Shown here: piece after piece, positions 1 to 13,060 of the stretch
Layout of the letters: each line of letters begins with the position of its first letter
How positions within the stretch are numbered: the first letter of the stretch is position 1
Source: Onthophagus taurus
Taxonomy: Eukaryota; Arthropoda; Insecta; Coleoptera; Scarabaeidae
Direction of reading: 5' to 3'
NCBI RefSeq assembly: GCF_036711975.1
Contig: NW_027248941.1
Span: 3,162,001 to 3,226,000, forward strand
Length of the DNA: 64,000 bases
The notes under the pieces: model-generated
What the model saw: only the letters and a program-made list of their open reading frames with translations
The model's database searches: none
Told to the model about the DNA's origin: nothing
Program-made: the position numbers and the translations under genes

Positions 1-608
1 TTGTTGAAATTCGAGTGATTTTCTGTACATTCATTAATAAAATTATAGCGCACAAATAAAACCACATTTCTTTCGTTTGGTACCTTAAAAACAATTAACA
101 TTAAAAAATTGAAGCAATTAATTTTTTTTTTATTCTAACCTAAAAACGTAATTTTGACGTTTAGAATGACGTTTAGTTGACATTTAAATTAGGTTATTAA
201 GAACAATGATAAAAACGATCAAAATCATGGTGAAAATTATGCAAATTGTGGGGAAATTCATAAAGGTGATGATGGTAATAATAAAATTGAAGAAGATAAG
301 TTAATAGCTGAGGAAAGAGAGGATTGTAGATATGGGATTTTGTTAAATTCAATTTAAGGCGTGCTTGTTACCATTGTCTTTAATCTTTTGAAAGCGGTTT
401 TTTAAAATTGTTGAAATTCGAGTGATTTTTCTGTACATTCATTAATAAAATTATAGTGCACAAATAAAACCACTTATTTCTTTCGTTTACTACCTTAAAA
501 ACCATCATAATATTAAACAATTAATTTTTTTTTTAATTCTAACCTAAAAACGTCATTTTGACATTTGGCATTTAAAATGACGTTTAGTTGACATTTAAAT
601 TAGGTTAT
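1..608. repeat. Pair of ~200-bp direct repeats in a Pgk intron
   Basis: Positions 1-197 and 408-608 are about 85-90% alike by eye. Both begin ttgttgaaattcgagtg and end gacatttaaattaggttat. The left copy may extend beyond the window. The 210 bp between them hold a plus-strand open stretch (193-357, 55 codons, rich in Asp, Glu, Asn and Lys) preceded by an AG and closed by TAA. It could be a 3' exon of an unseen plus-strand gene or chance. There are no inverted ends or target-site duplications, so this looks like a local tandem duplication and not a transposon. Confidence 0.7.
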
Positions 609-640
609 GTAATTACTTGTTATATTAAAAAATGACCTAC

Positions 641-1700
641 CTTCATCCCTTTAGCTTCCTTTAAGAACGTATAAGCCATCCCCCCACCGATAATCATCTC
701 ATTAACTTTATCCAACAAATTTTCAATCAATAAAATTTTATCGGCAACTTTAGCCCCACCCAAAATCGCCAAAAACGGCTTTACAGGTTTATCGAGGGCT
801 TTCGAGAAGTATTCCAACTCCTTTTTTAAAAGAAATCCAGCAGCTCGGACATCAAAACCTTCCCCGACCATGCTCGAATGGGCCCTATGAGCCGTTCCGA
901 AAGCGTCATTAACATAGATATCGCCCAATTTCCTCAAACTCTGCCGGAATTCTTTTACTTTTGCAGGATCCGCCTTCACTTTATGACCGCTATCATCCTT
1001 TCCCTTTCCCGTCTCTTCCTTATAGAAGCGAAGATTTTCCAAGAGAATGATCGAACCTGGTTTGGGATCGGCGCAAGCCGCTTCGACTTCAGGACCAACG
1101 CAATCATGAAGAAAAGTTACTTCTCTAAAAATTAATTATTAAAAATATAATTTTATTAAATCAAATTGGTTTTTACCGATTATGTTTCTTCAGGACATTA
1201 TTAAGCTCATCAGCAACTGGTTTTAAAGTAAACTTTGGGTTTTTTTGTCCGTTTGGGCGCCCCATATGAGACATTAAAACGATGCTTTTTGCATCGCCTT
1301 TAATTGCATGCTCTATCGTTGCTAACGCAGCCGTTATACGTTGAGTATTTGTGATTTTTCCATCTTTCATGGGGACATTGAAATCAACCCTAATCAAACA
1401 AAAATTAATTAATTTTAAAAATTGTTAGTTAATATGGTTGCCTAATTAAAGTTTGAAAAGTTTTAAAATATTTAAAACCACCTCAAATTACAATGTTTTT
1501 ACAAAATCACAAGTTATCTTAGTAAAATCAACGTCAAAAAAAAACAAATGAATGATACGTCATATTAAATTAAAAATCGAAAATAATGAAAAATAATCTG
1601 AGTAACTTGGAGATTAAGAATTAATGAAAATAGGGGTTGCTTACCGCATGAGAACGCGTTTACCGGCCAGAGAGACTTTGTCGATGGTCAACTTATTCAT
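641..1700 (-). CDS. Pgk: Phosphoglycerate kinase, N-terminal part (gene continues off the left edge)
   Basis: Glycolytic enzyme that transfers phosphate from 1,3-bisphosphoglycerate to ADP in the cytosol. Three exons are visible on the minus strand: 1645-1700, 1177-1389 and 641-1124. They sum to 753 nt, exactly 251 codons of a family usually near 415 residues. The start reads [19 protein letters not shown]. Family motifs follow in order: VDFNVP, the basic-patch [21 protein letters not shown], and the nucleotide-site segment GGAKVADK. The last visible exon ends with a clean donor (GATGAAG then GTAGGT), so the C-terminal nucleotide-binding half lies to the left of the window. Nothing looks broken. 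The next intron (1-640) holds a direct repeat described separately. Confidence 0.96.
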
Positions 1701-2280
1701 TTTGAATTTCTTGAACTGATTAAATTTTGTTTAAACCGAAAAAAACGAAGCGATTTTGTCTTAATCAAGTTGATGACTACCGTGACTACCATGCAATGTC
1801 AATTAGAGGACGCCGACTGTCACTTTTAAATCGTAAAACAATGGCCGTTTGCACCAAATGTCATAAAATCAAATAATCTAATCAACTAAAATTACGAAAT
1901 TCCTTTATAAATTTACTTTTTAATCGATTAATATCTAATATATCAATAAGACTTTGATAATGAATAATAAAAATTAATAAAATCTAATTAAAATAGGTTT
2001 TAGGTCATTTAAATTTTTAGCCATCTCGCGGAATTTATTCGCAAAATAAAAATGTATTAAACTTAAAAACTAATTTTAATTTTAGACGTAATTAAAAGTT
2101 TTAATAAAATGAGTCTAAATTAATTTTAATTTTTTTAATTATTAAGTGATACTAGTATTATTGATAATAGTATAAAATTTGTGGTTAAAAAAAAAAGAGG
2201 TTATGTTTAATAAACATTAATTAATAGCTATTTAAAAAATGATTTATTTAAAAAAAATATATTTAATACATAAAATAAGT
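1701..2280. other. Intergenic: Pgk upstream region and 3' flank of PEP-synthase-like gene A
   Basis: No coding segment seen. The stretch next to 1700 should hold the Pgk 5' UTR and promoter. A good copy of the recurrent word GAGGTTATGTTT lies at 2197-2208. The rest is AT-rich simple sequence. Confidence 0.5.
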
Positions 2281-5200
2281 TTATTCAACTAATTCAATAA
2301 CCCCAGTTTTACCATCTAATAAAATTTTATCCCCCGTTTTAAAATATTTGGTTGCGTTTTGTGCCCCAACAACGCACGGAAGTCCATATTCACGAGCAAC
2401 GACAGCACCTATTCAATAAATCGAGTTAATTATTTAACTTTAAAGCGATTTATTTTAATTTACCGTGTGATATTAATCCTCCGATTTCTGTGACAACCCC
2501 AGAAAGAATTGGAAAATATGGAGACCATGCTATATCTGTGCTAAAAGTGATCAAAATATCTCCGGATTGCACCAAATTAATCTCCTTAATATCGGTTATA
2601 ACGCAAGCTCGCCCAACGATGTTTCCTTTACAAACTGGTGTTCCATGAATTTTTAAATTATTCTCTGTTCGTTTAAATGCAACAGATTGTTGTTCTGGAA
2701 TTGGAACACCGTAAATTAATTCAGGGAAATGAAGCGAGTTCCATTTTTCGTACAGTTTCCTTCTTCTTATTGCCCTAAATTAATAAAAATTATAAAGTGA
2801 ACGTTTTAATGGGTTAAAAGTGGTTACTTTGAGACTAAAATTGGATTTCGTTCTTTAATATGATCTCGTAACTCCTCGATTGTGAAGAAAAAGACTACAT
2901 CATGAGCAGGAATTAAGCTTTCTTTAACCATAGCTTTCCCAAGTTCGTTAAAAACGAGGCGAAATTTATGGATGGTTTTGATAAAAACAGATTTTGTTGT
3001 TTCTCGGTGAGCTACAGCTTTGCGACACTTTTTTACAATGAATTTTAAAATTTTTCTATAACAATAATTAATGAATTATTTAAAAAACAATTTTTAGTCA
3101 CGTTTTTAATCGTTTACTTAGTTATATTTTTCGAAGGAGAGATTAAAGCAGATATTGTTTCATCTACGGTTAACCCAACAGCTTTTTTTGTTGTCGTTTC
3201 ACTCAGACAGTTCGATTGAATCATTGAAATCACAATTTCCGGTTTCATCCCCCAAGTATTTTCGTACAACTCAAACTAAAATTACAAATTAATTAAATAA
3301 ATAAATTATAACCTCTAAAATTTATTACTTCTCTAAAAGCTCTATGTCCGTGAAGTGTCAAAAACTTTTCCAACCTCACTTTACAACTTGGCATTTTCTC
3401 TTCTAACCATTTCATCCCCTCCTCCGGTTTTAACCGAGCAAATTCCTCCCCGAAACCTTCTTTTCTAATCTCCACAGCGATTCCTTCTAAAATAATGGGA
3501 ATTTCCGCTGATTCCACTCCGGAATTCGTAGCTAAAAGGAGTGCGATATCGTGGTAATGGTCATTGTTAAAATCGTTGTGCTTCTCGGCCAAAACTATCA
3601 TTGCAATCATTTGATATACGATGCTTGATTGGGTGACATGTAAATGGTACTCCGATGCCACCGCTACACTTTGAAGGTTAAAATCGATTTTATCAAGAAT
3701 CGATTTCGCCGAATCTGACGATTTCAATTTTATATTCCATATTTGATTGAACTCGATTGCCTTTTTAACGACGAAATCGTTCTCGAAAATTGTATGGAAT
3801 TGTTCGTAATACAACGACATCGTTTGGTAAAAATTCATTTTTCCGTGACGTTTCAACGCGGTCTTTAAAATTTTTTCATTTAACACCAGGTGACCAAAAA
3901 TTGCTAAATCCGATACTCTATTTTCCATTAAAATTTTTCCTTTTACTCGATTATACATAAACTAAAAAGAAATAATTTTTTATAGGTTATGTTAATTACC
4001 AATTTAGGTTATGTTGATTTTTAATTTAAAACTTACGTTTAAAACATTTAAAAATATAACATGGGAATTAATTGGAAGTCCTTTACGATAAAAATCTTGA
4101 TATTCCCCTTTATAAGCACTCATTTGCATCAAAACATCGATTACGTGCATAGTAATTGATTGGGTAAGCGGTGAAACAGCTCCTTTTATAACTTCCCCTA
4201 CGTTCGCCCGAGAGTATAAGTTATCTTTGGAAAAAACGGGAGTGTCAAATTCGTGTTGGAGTTCCCATTCATTCCAAGTATTTAACGTTGTTATCGGCCT
4301 TGATTGAAGAATAAATAACTCACCCTAAACAAAAAAATTAGTTTAAAAAATTTTAACGGGTGAAAAAATAATTACATTATAAAAGGCCCACTCGATGTCT
4401 CGAGGATTTCCAAATGCCCTCTCTAAGAAAACTCCGATTTTTCCCAATTTTAACGCTTGATTTTCGTCTAAACTTAATTCTTGAGCCAATTTTTCATCAA
4501 CCTCCTTCTCTTCCGTGTCTTTATCTTGCACTTCACTCAAAGTGATTTGAGTTTTTTTTGTTCCAACAGTACTCGCAAGCACTTTCACATTACCTTTAAT
4601 ACTTTTCGCCAAAATAATCGTATCTGGGTCGCAAGAAGCAGAAACAACACTCTTAAAAGTAAATTAAAAGTATTAATTTTAAGGTTAAATTTTCTTTTCG
4701 TTTAAAATTATTTTAATAAAATTAAACATATTACTTTCATTTACCTCCCCCAATCCATAATTTGATGTAATAACCATTTGGGATGGATCCCCTGTTGCTG
4801 GGTGTGAAGTAAATAAGACGCCAGCACATTCAGAGGGGATCATTTTTTGTACAACAACTGCAATATCAGAGTTAATTAATAAACCATGTTGCCTAAAATA
4901 ATTCTTTTTGTTAAATCAATGACTTAAGTGTTATTAAAGATTTTACCGCCGGTATTCGACGCTTTGATAAGTAAATAAAGACCCCCAACACCCACAAATA
5001 GCTTTAATAACATCACCAGTTGTTTTGCAACCTAAAAAGGTGGCGTTTTGGCCGGCAGCTGATAATTCATCAGAATCCTCCCCGATTCCTGACGATCGAA
5101 CCGCCCAACTCCACTCCGCGCTACCTTTTGAGCTAAATTCGTCTTTTATTTCTTTGATTTCATCCTCTAAAATTTTGGTTAATTCCGGGGATATTCTGGC

Positions 5201-7163
5201 GTCCTTAAATAATTCAACGGTACTAAAACAAATACAAAGATAACGAAAAGTATATAAAAAGCACCTTTTTACTTGCTTTTTACAAACATCCTCTGGGTTC
5301 CCTTCGATTACCCCACAACAAACCTCCTCTAACGTTTTAATACTCTCTGTCAAATTAAGATTTTCCGCTAAAAATTTTCGAAAACACGTTGTTGTTACAA
5401 CGAAACCCGGTGGTACTGTGAATTCGTTTGAAATGATCGTCGATAATAAAGCTAACGAATTTCCTTTTCCACCAGTTAAAGCCCCATCGAGGCATTCAAC
5501 ACTCATTAATGATCGTACCAAAATTTCTTGAGGGTTTTTAACCGATTTGGGTGCTAAAAGCGGTTCGGGGAGTGACAAATCTTGCCCGTTTTGGCGATAC
5601 CAAAAGCGAACGAATCCTTTTACTTGATCCGAATTTAAGTCACACTCAATGTTTGTTGATTTTACAACATAACCTCTCTCAGCGTTGTTTTGAGTTGTTG
5701 AAGTTTTATTTGTATTTAAATGGGAGACACATTTAAACGTTTTATTATTAACTAAAGTAAAGAAAATTAATAAAAATTATGTAATTAATTAAAAAGTAAT
5801 AACCTTTAAAATGAATTGTAAACACATTTGGAATTTCCATGTTATCGGCTAAATGTTCTAAGGAGACATCACTAGAGGTTATACTCATTACTTCTCCGTT
5901 ATTTAAAAGAACCGTTCCATATCTTAATCTATAAGAAAAAAAATATTTGAAGAAAATGAGGTTATGTTTTTATAATTTTGAGGTTAGGTTGTTCTTATTT
6001 ACTGTGTAGCTCCTATTCGATAACTTTTAGCGCCGACACAAAACACAGTCCCATCATGTGAAACTCCAAAAACGTGGAAATCTCTTTTTAGCGTTAAACA
6101 ATCGCTTGGGCCCCATATTCTTCTCCTCCAACTTGGCAAATATAAATACAAATCGTCTCCTAAAGATGTGGCCGATAAATGACCCTGTAGTACGCCATAC
6201 TGTTCAAATCCGCATTCACTTCCTCTTTAAACCAAACATTAATTAAAAGGAGATTAAGATTAAAATTTTTGTCTCTTATTTACAACATTCTAATCCATTC
6301 CCCATCTTTCCACGGCTCCCTAGCTACAGCATCAGATAACAAATCTGGGCTAACACCATGGGGATAATAAACCGGCTCAGAACCTGCGTTCCAACTAAAC
6401 AAAAATTAAAATAATACAATTAATTTATAAATTAACTTACAAAAATCGAAAATTAACATATTCCAACTCTGGTTTCGACATTTTAAATGAACTACATCTC
6501 ATAATTCCATTGTAAGTAATCCTTAATCGTCTCAGAGGGTTTAAAATTTCAATGTTTAACCCGGCCCCTCTCCAGCAGCGCGAATTTACACTTTTAATTT
6601 CAATTAGAGGTTCATCTATAATGAAAAAGTTAGGTAGTTAAGTATGTATTTCTGAGTTATTGTATTTACTTGGTAATTTATAAATTTTTCCGCATTTACT
6701 TCGAAACTCAATGGAAACATCCATGTGTAATGTGTGTTTAAAGTTGAGGATGATGGATAGAACATTTCCATCGGTATCAGCACCATAAATGATGTAGTTA
6801 TCGGATTCCTTAAACAATAAATTGATAAATAAAAATACATAACCTTTAGTAACATAATTTGTGTTTATTTACATATTTAGTTGAATTTTTTTGTGGTAAT
6901 TCTTGATCTAACTCAGATAAACGTTTAATAACGTATTTATATTCGTCTTGTAATCGCTTAATAGATGGGGCTGCGAAAATCTTTTTGACGTTATAATACC
7001 AAGCTAAAAAAAAAAATGTTTCAATTATAAAATGAAAATTGACGTTTTAAAACTTACTCGGTCGATTATAATAAGATATCCTCCTTTTTCCAAAAATAAT
7101 TACATACAAAATTAAAGGCGTCACGAAAAGTGATAAATAATAAGCTAAATAAAGAAAATCCAT
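2281..7163 (-). CDS. PEP synthase / rifampicin phosphotransferase-like protein, tandem copy A
   Basis: Large multidomain phosphotransferase of the PEP-synthase/PPDK superfamily. I resolve 17 exons whose coding lengths sum to 3942 nt, giving 1313 residues. In order: an N-terminal membrane anchor (about residues 4-24, start MDFLYLAYYLSLFV), an insect-type N-terminal region of about 380 residues that I do not recognise, an ATP-grasp domain (glycine loop GGKGNSL near 430, AVRSSGIGEDSDELSAAGQN near 541, then VQKMIPSECAGVLFT and the closing LQSRPIT), a central helical region, and the C-terminal swivelling domain with the phosphorylatable His in TEIGGLISHG near 1271. All catalytic landmarks of bacterial PEP synthase and rifampicin phosphotransferase are present. 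The domain order suits ATP-dependent phosphoryl transfer through a phospho-His, but the substrate in insects is unknown to me. Copy B lies 380 bp upstream in the same direction. Confidence 0.9.
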
Positions 7164-7543
7164 TGCATAATTGTAAGTAAATCACGCCGTAACACCAACG
7201 TTTAATTGTTGGCAGGTGTGCAAAGTACTACTAGACCTTCAATCATGTTTGTTAAAGGCTCTCGTAGAAATCTCATTCATTCTTATCAGATTAAGTAATC
7301 TCAATAATTTTTTTTGATTTGTCGATAAAATCTAAGATTAAATTTTCGTGTTTTCACGTATAAATTCTACAACGCTAAAGTTATAATGAAATATACGCGA
7401 CCTTTTCGACCTTAATTTATCTCTACAATTGAACTATTCTCGATTACATAACTTTAAAAACTTTTCAATTAAGGACAAAAATAAAAAAAATTAAACTTAC
7501 TAATTCACATTTATTAAAAATATTAATACTTAACCCCTCATTT
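7164..7543. other. Spacer between the two PEP-synthase-like genes
   Basis: Separates the start of copy A from the stop of copy B on the same strand. It must hold the promoter and 5' UTR of A and the 3' UTR of B. No ORF and no repeat were recognised; the sequence is AT-rich. Confidence 0.5.
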
Positions 7544-10500
7544 TCACTCAATAAGTTGTAATTCCCCGGTTTTTCCATTAAGCACAACCAAATCGCCTGT
7601 TTTGAATGTTTTAGCAGCTCCTTGAGCTCCTACAATACACGGTAAACCGTATTCTCTCGCAACAACAGCTCCGTGTGAAAGCAACCCTCCAATTTCGGTT
7701 ACAACCCCAGATAACATTGGAAAATATGGGGTCCAACCTACATCGGTGCAATATGTTATTAAAACGTCGCCTAAAACAAATAAAATTAACCCATTCAATG
7801 CGAATAATATTAAGTAAGCACTTAATGTGTTGAATTAATTCTAGTTTTAGTTTAGTATTTTTTTAAATTTTAGTTTGATATTTATATTAAATAATTAAAT
7901 ATTTGGAGACGATGTCGATAGATGTCGTCAACGATGACAGCGTAGATCGCGTTTGAACCTAGTAATTTACGTTGGTACCATTGCATTTATGGGAACTGTC
8001 ATTAATTTTGATAACAAAAATAATTAATAACAATCAATAATTAATATTTCTTACCTGGTTGTAATTGAGAACACTCCTTTAAATCAACAACGACACAAGC
8101 TCGACCTTTCACAATTCCGGTACAAACAGGAGTTCCTTTAATTTGCACTAAATCCCCAGATTTTCTCTCAATAAAAACATTATTTTCAGTTCCATCCCGA
8201 TCTGGGGTTGGAAAACCAATGTTTATGTCGGAAAATTGCATTTTGTCCCATTGTTTAAATAATCTTCGTCGTCGAAGGGCTCTAAAAATTTTTTTTGTTA
8301 ATTATTAATTAAATTAAGTTAAAATAAATGACTTTGAAATTAAAATGGGATCTCTCATTTCAATAACCTCCCCCAATTCGCTTTGGGTCAAATAATACAT
8401 TAATTCAGGTTCCGGAATGAATCCTTGTGCGACCAAACGTTCTGATAACACCTTATAACCTTTTCGGAACTTCCCCAAACATCGTATAAATTGCGATTTA
8501 GTTAGTTCTTTTAGGACGATGGAGTCACGGAGTTTTTGTATCAAAAATTTTAAAATTTTCCTTAAATTAATTAGTATATTAAAAAATTTATTGATAAGTT
8601 TTATTGATAGTTTTCTTTTTACTTTTTTCTTTTAGTTAAAGGTGTCAATAATTTTTCCACAGTTTCATTTACATCCATTCCTTCAACCATTTTCGTCGTT
8701 GCCTCAGTGCGACAATTCGCTTGGATCATTTCTAAAATTGGAGTTGGATCTTCGATCCACGGTTTCGAAGCAAACTCATACTAAAATGTAATTCTTTAAT
8801 TAAGTTTACGATTCAACCAATTTTTGCTTTCACCTCAGAAAATAATCGGTGTCCATGTACTTGCAAAAATCGTTCGAAAACGTTTGCAGCTTCACCACAA
8901 TTATTTTTCATCCAATCGATAGCATTTTTGGAGTTAATTTTAATAAATTCCTCACTTTTCCCCGCTTTTCTTATTAAATCGGAGATTTTCTGCAAAATCA
9001 CCGGCAATTCCACAGTTTCAACTCCACCTTTTGTTTTTAAAACCAAAGCGATATCATGGTAGTGATCCGGAGTAAATTCCGATTGGCCCCCGGTCAAAAT
9101 CGTGACACATAACATATTATAAATCGTGTTTGTGAAGTTAACATTAACATAACAAGTCATCATTTTCTCAAAAACATGAAAAGATGAGGACAGTTTGTCG
9201 AAAATTTCTTTGGGGGTCTCATTTTCTTTGAAGGTTATGTCCCATTTTCGATTAATTTCAATCGCTTTATTTAAACGATCCCGCCTAAAGAAGGCTTTAT
9301 TAAATAAAGTAACGCGAGTTATTAACTTGTTTAACCCCACATTATAACCATGTCTTCGTACACATTCCTTATGAATTTTTTCATCCATAAATGGATGTCC
9401 CAACATTGCTAACTCAGAAACGCGGATTTCCACATCAATTTTCTTCGGCACATTTTTATATAAAGTCTAAAATAAATAAATAAAATGTTATAAGTATTAA
9501 CAAAAAATCAGAACTTTCAGTTTTTTTAAGAGGTTAGGTTAAAGCATTTCGCTTTAAGGACATCTCTTATTAGTTGACTAAATACGGCTACGTATATTAG
9601 CTTACCTATCCTACAAAATGACAAAAATGCTTTAACCTAACTGAATCTAACCTCTATACCTAAGTTTAATTTCGTGGAGTTTTTTAACACTTACATTCAA
9701 AACATTAAGAAATCCATAATGCATAAATGTAGGGCACCCCATTAAAACGTACGGATTAGTTTCACCCATCATCTCCTTTTGAATTAATTTATCCATGGTG
9801 TGCAACGTCGTCGATTGAGTTAAAGGCGTTATGGCTCCTTTCATAACCTCACCAATGTTCACTCTTGTAAAAACTTCATCATCAGAAAATACCGGAGTAT
9901 CAAATTCATGCAATAACTCAAAATCGCTCCAATTCGTTAATGTTGTTACGGGTCGTGATTGTAAAAGATATAATTTATTCTAAAATAAAATTATTAATTA
10001 AATAATTAGTATTTTCTTAACTAACCTTATAAAAAGCCCATTCGACATCTCGAGGATTCCCGAATTCATCCTCAAGAAGAACGCCCAACTCCCCCAAAAT
10101 CACCGCTTGCTCTTCGCTTAAACTCATTCTTTTCGCATCATCTTCATTAACACCTTTTTCTTCAACCCCTCCAGTGTCGTCATTCCCCAAAGTAATTTGA
10201 ATTTTCTTACCCCCAATTGTACAACTTTTAATTGAAATTAACCCGTGATATGTCCGCCTTAATATTATCGTATCCGGATCAGCTGAAGCGGAAACAACGC
10301 TCTAAAAAAAAACTCTAATAATAAAACAACCATTTAATTGAGATTAATTGTAATAATTAACCTCCCCCAATCCGAAATTTGAAGTTATAATCATCTCAGA
10401 TGGATCACCGGAAGTTGGATGACAAGTAAAAAGAACTCCAGCACAATCAGCCGGGACCGTTTTTTGCACAACCACCGCCATCTCAGCACTAACCGGTAAA

Positions 10501-13060
10501 CCATGTTGGCTAAAATGACAAAATTTAATTTTTTCTCCACAAACGAAATTCTTCTTACATCCGATATTGAACGCTGTGAAATTGAAACAGCGAACCCCAA
10601 CATTTACGAACTGCGCTTAAAACATCGGCATCTCTACATCCTAAATAAGTTGAATTTTGTCCGGCCGTTGACAATTCTTCGGAATCCTCTCCGATTCCCG
10701 AAGAACGAACAGCCCACTTCCAATTTTTCTCATCCGAATTAATTTCATCGTTTAAATTTTTTATTTCTTCCTCAACTGTCTTTACTAAACCATCAAAAAC
10801 GGGCTCATTCGAAAAAATTTCAACCACATCCGCGCAAACATCCTCAATTTTTAGGTTAGATTTGCCATAACATGCAACTTCAAGTCGGTTAATCGCTTGT
10901 TTTAATCGTTGCGAGGATGATAATTGTTGGTTAAAAGCCGAAACTGTTATTACAAAACCGGATGGGACCTTAAACTATAAAAAAAAATTTATTAATAATT
11001 ATTATAATGTAATAAAATAAATTAACATACGAAATTTGAGGTTATGTTTGACAATAACCCTAAAGAATTTCCTTTCCCTCCTGTTAACGATAAATCCAAA
11101 CACTCCGACGAGTTTAATCGACATATTAAAACGTTTTCTGGGTTTTGTGCGGATTTTTGGGTTAAAAATGGTTTCGGAAGGGGTTTTAATGCTCCATTTG
11201 GGCTCGATTTGAAAAAGTTGGTTAAAACGACGACTTCGTTTCTATCGAAATGTCCCTTTGAAATAAAATGCGTTTCTTTCCAACCTAATTTTCCGGACGA
11301 TTTTATTTCGATTCGAGGTGATTTTTCCGATGAAATCGTCCCAGAAAACTTCTTTCTGTTAGCTATACGAGAACATTTAAAATTAATTGCTTACTTCATA
11401 AATGTTAGTGATATTAATTAACTTTAAAAGAATTTAATTTATTGTAATGTTAATAAAACAATTAATTAATTTAACGATTTGTATCGATTATTAATTAATT
11501 TTAATACATTTAAAAGGAAATTACAACATTTTTGAGGGATATTTCATTTTTTCTGTTGGTAATAAATTTCATTAAAACTTAAAAACGGCCACGTCTCCCA
11601 GAAAAGGTAGGTTGTAATTCAAACTTTAAATTATTTTAATCGAATAGAGACGTTTTCCGACTAATTTTTTTCGATTTATATATTTAAACTTATTTTTAAT
11701 AGATTTAAAAAATTATTTTTTTGGGTTGGCAATAAATGTTGTTAAAAATGGTAGCGTCTCTTTCAAATTGACATAAATTAACCCCAAAACGCCCCTGTCA
11801 AAATTGACGGCTAGTATGTCAATAATTGTTAATTTCTTACCTCCTATTCGAATAACACCATTAATTTTCTCTTTATTTCCTTCGATTTTCCCAAAACGCA
11901 CGTGCGAATCATTGATTGGTCTTGACTGCCCGTTACTTAACAAAATAAATCCTTGTTCTAAAAGAATATCTTGTTCGCTCCCATTAATTATTCGATTATC
12001 GACGAAAAATAGTGTTCCATTTTTGCAAACCCCAAAGCTCGAGGTGCTCTCTTTCGTCGAAATCGACTCTGAACTCCCCCAATATCGCGTTCTGTAACTA
12101 GGCATTTTAAAGGTTATTTCTTCGGGGTAATTTTCGCCTTTTAAGAATCCGGTTAAACATCCAAATTGTTCGTAACCGTTTATGGATAACCTAAAAAGTT
12201 TTCAAAATTAATTTATGGATTAAAATTTTTTAAAATTAATTTACAGGTGTTTCAACCAATTGCTGTCTTTCCAAGTTCTTTTTTGAATCATTTTAATCAA
12301 GACGTCTTTTTGGAAATGTTGTGGGTAATGAAATGGAATACTTCCAGCAGTCCAACTAAAGAAAATAATATTAATGTTTACATTATTTTTTTTTATAAGT
12401 TTGTATCATTACATAAAATTAAATTGAATATGTTCTAAATCATTTTGATCGTTTTTTGGGGGAAATTTATTCTTTAAGATTCCATTAAAAATGATTCTAA
12501 GTCTTGTGTAAGGTTTTAAAACTTGAATAGAGAGCGCGTTTGCTTTCCATTGACGCGATTGGATGCTACAAATCAACGTTTCCTCATCATTTGGAAAAAC
12601 GTAAACTTTCCCATTATTTAATCGAAACTCGATCATTGTTTCAGCGTGCAAAGTGTTTTTAATGATCATTTTAATGATAATTGAGTTCCCTTTTTGATCC
12701 AAACCATAAATTGTGAGCGAATCGTTTTTCTAAAATTTCAAAAGATAAAATGAATTTTAAATTGCAATAATTTTATTTAAACATTTTTTTTATTCTTTTA
12801 CTTTTGATGAAGATAAAGTTTTGGGTTGTTCTTGTTGGACCTCCGGCTGATTTCTAAGCTCCTCATCTCGGGCGTCTTTAATTTCTTGCAGTGTTACGGA
12901 GGCGTTTAATTTTTTAATTATGGGGTAAAAAACTAAAAATTAAAATTTCTTTTAAAACCTTTGAGGCGTCTCGTTTAAATTTACCTTTAAAAACTTTCTT
13001 TCGGCTTCGATTCAAGAAATAAATTAACCCCAAAAACACCAAAACGATTAAAACACTCAT
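7544..13060 (-). CDS. PEP synthase / rifampicin phosphotransferase-like protein, tandem copy B
   Basis: Paralogue of copy A with the same domain plan. It starts MSVLIVLVFLGLIYF (a membrane anchor), spliced over a 52-bp intron to VFYPIIKKLNAS. The shared N-terminal region follows at about 11840-12920. The ATP-grasp domain carries LTGGKGNSLGLLSN (about 11060-11090), AVRSSGIGEDSEELSTAGQN (about 10690) and VVQKTVPADCAGVLFT. The swivelling domain ends with TEIGGLLSHGAVVAREYG at about 7680 and a stop at 7544-7546. About 17 exons; I did not fix every junction, but the exons I joined keep frame and I saw no disabling change. Protein identity to A looks moderate, so the duplication is not recent. Intron positions differ near the C-terminus: B has an intron between QPG and DVLITY and none in SHG-AVV, the reverse of A. 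An antisense ORF at 11044-11421 is only the shadow of the GGKG exon. Confidence 0.87.
9529..9656. repeat. Short inverted-repeat element in an intron of PEP-synthase-like copy B
   Basis: The left arm at about 9529-9549 (agaggttaggttaaagcatt) is mirrored by aaatgctttaacctaac and then taacctct at about 9626-9656. The core arm TTAGGTTAAAGCATTT is perfect. The roughly 90-bp interior is not coding. It looks like a tiny foldback or MITE-like unit; no target-site duplication was evident. Confidence 0.5.

Noticed and set aside
11044-11421. Plus-strand 125-codon ORF
   Set aside because: It lies antisense to an exon of PEP-synthase-like copy B whose minus-strand reading gives the conserved SLTGGKGNSLGLLSN segment; a shadow.
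11540-11840. Possible truncation of PEP-synthase copy B by a stop at 11713
   Set aside because: A good donor (GGAG then GTAAGAAAT near 11840) and an acceptor near 11395 splice around it, and the next exon continues the family alignment.
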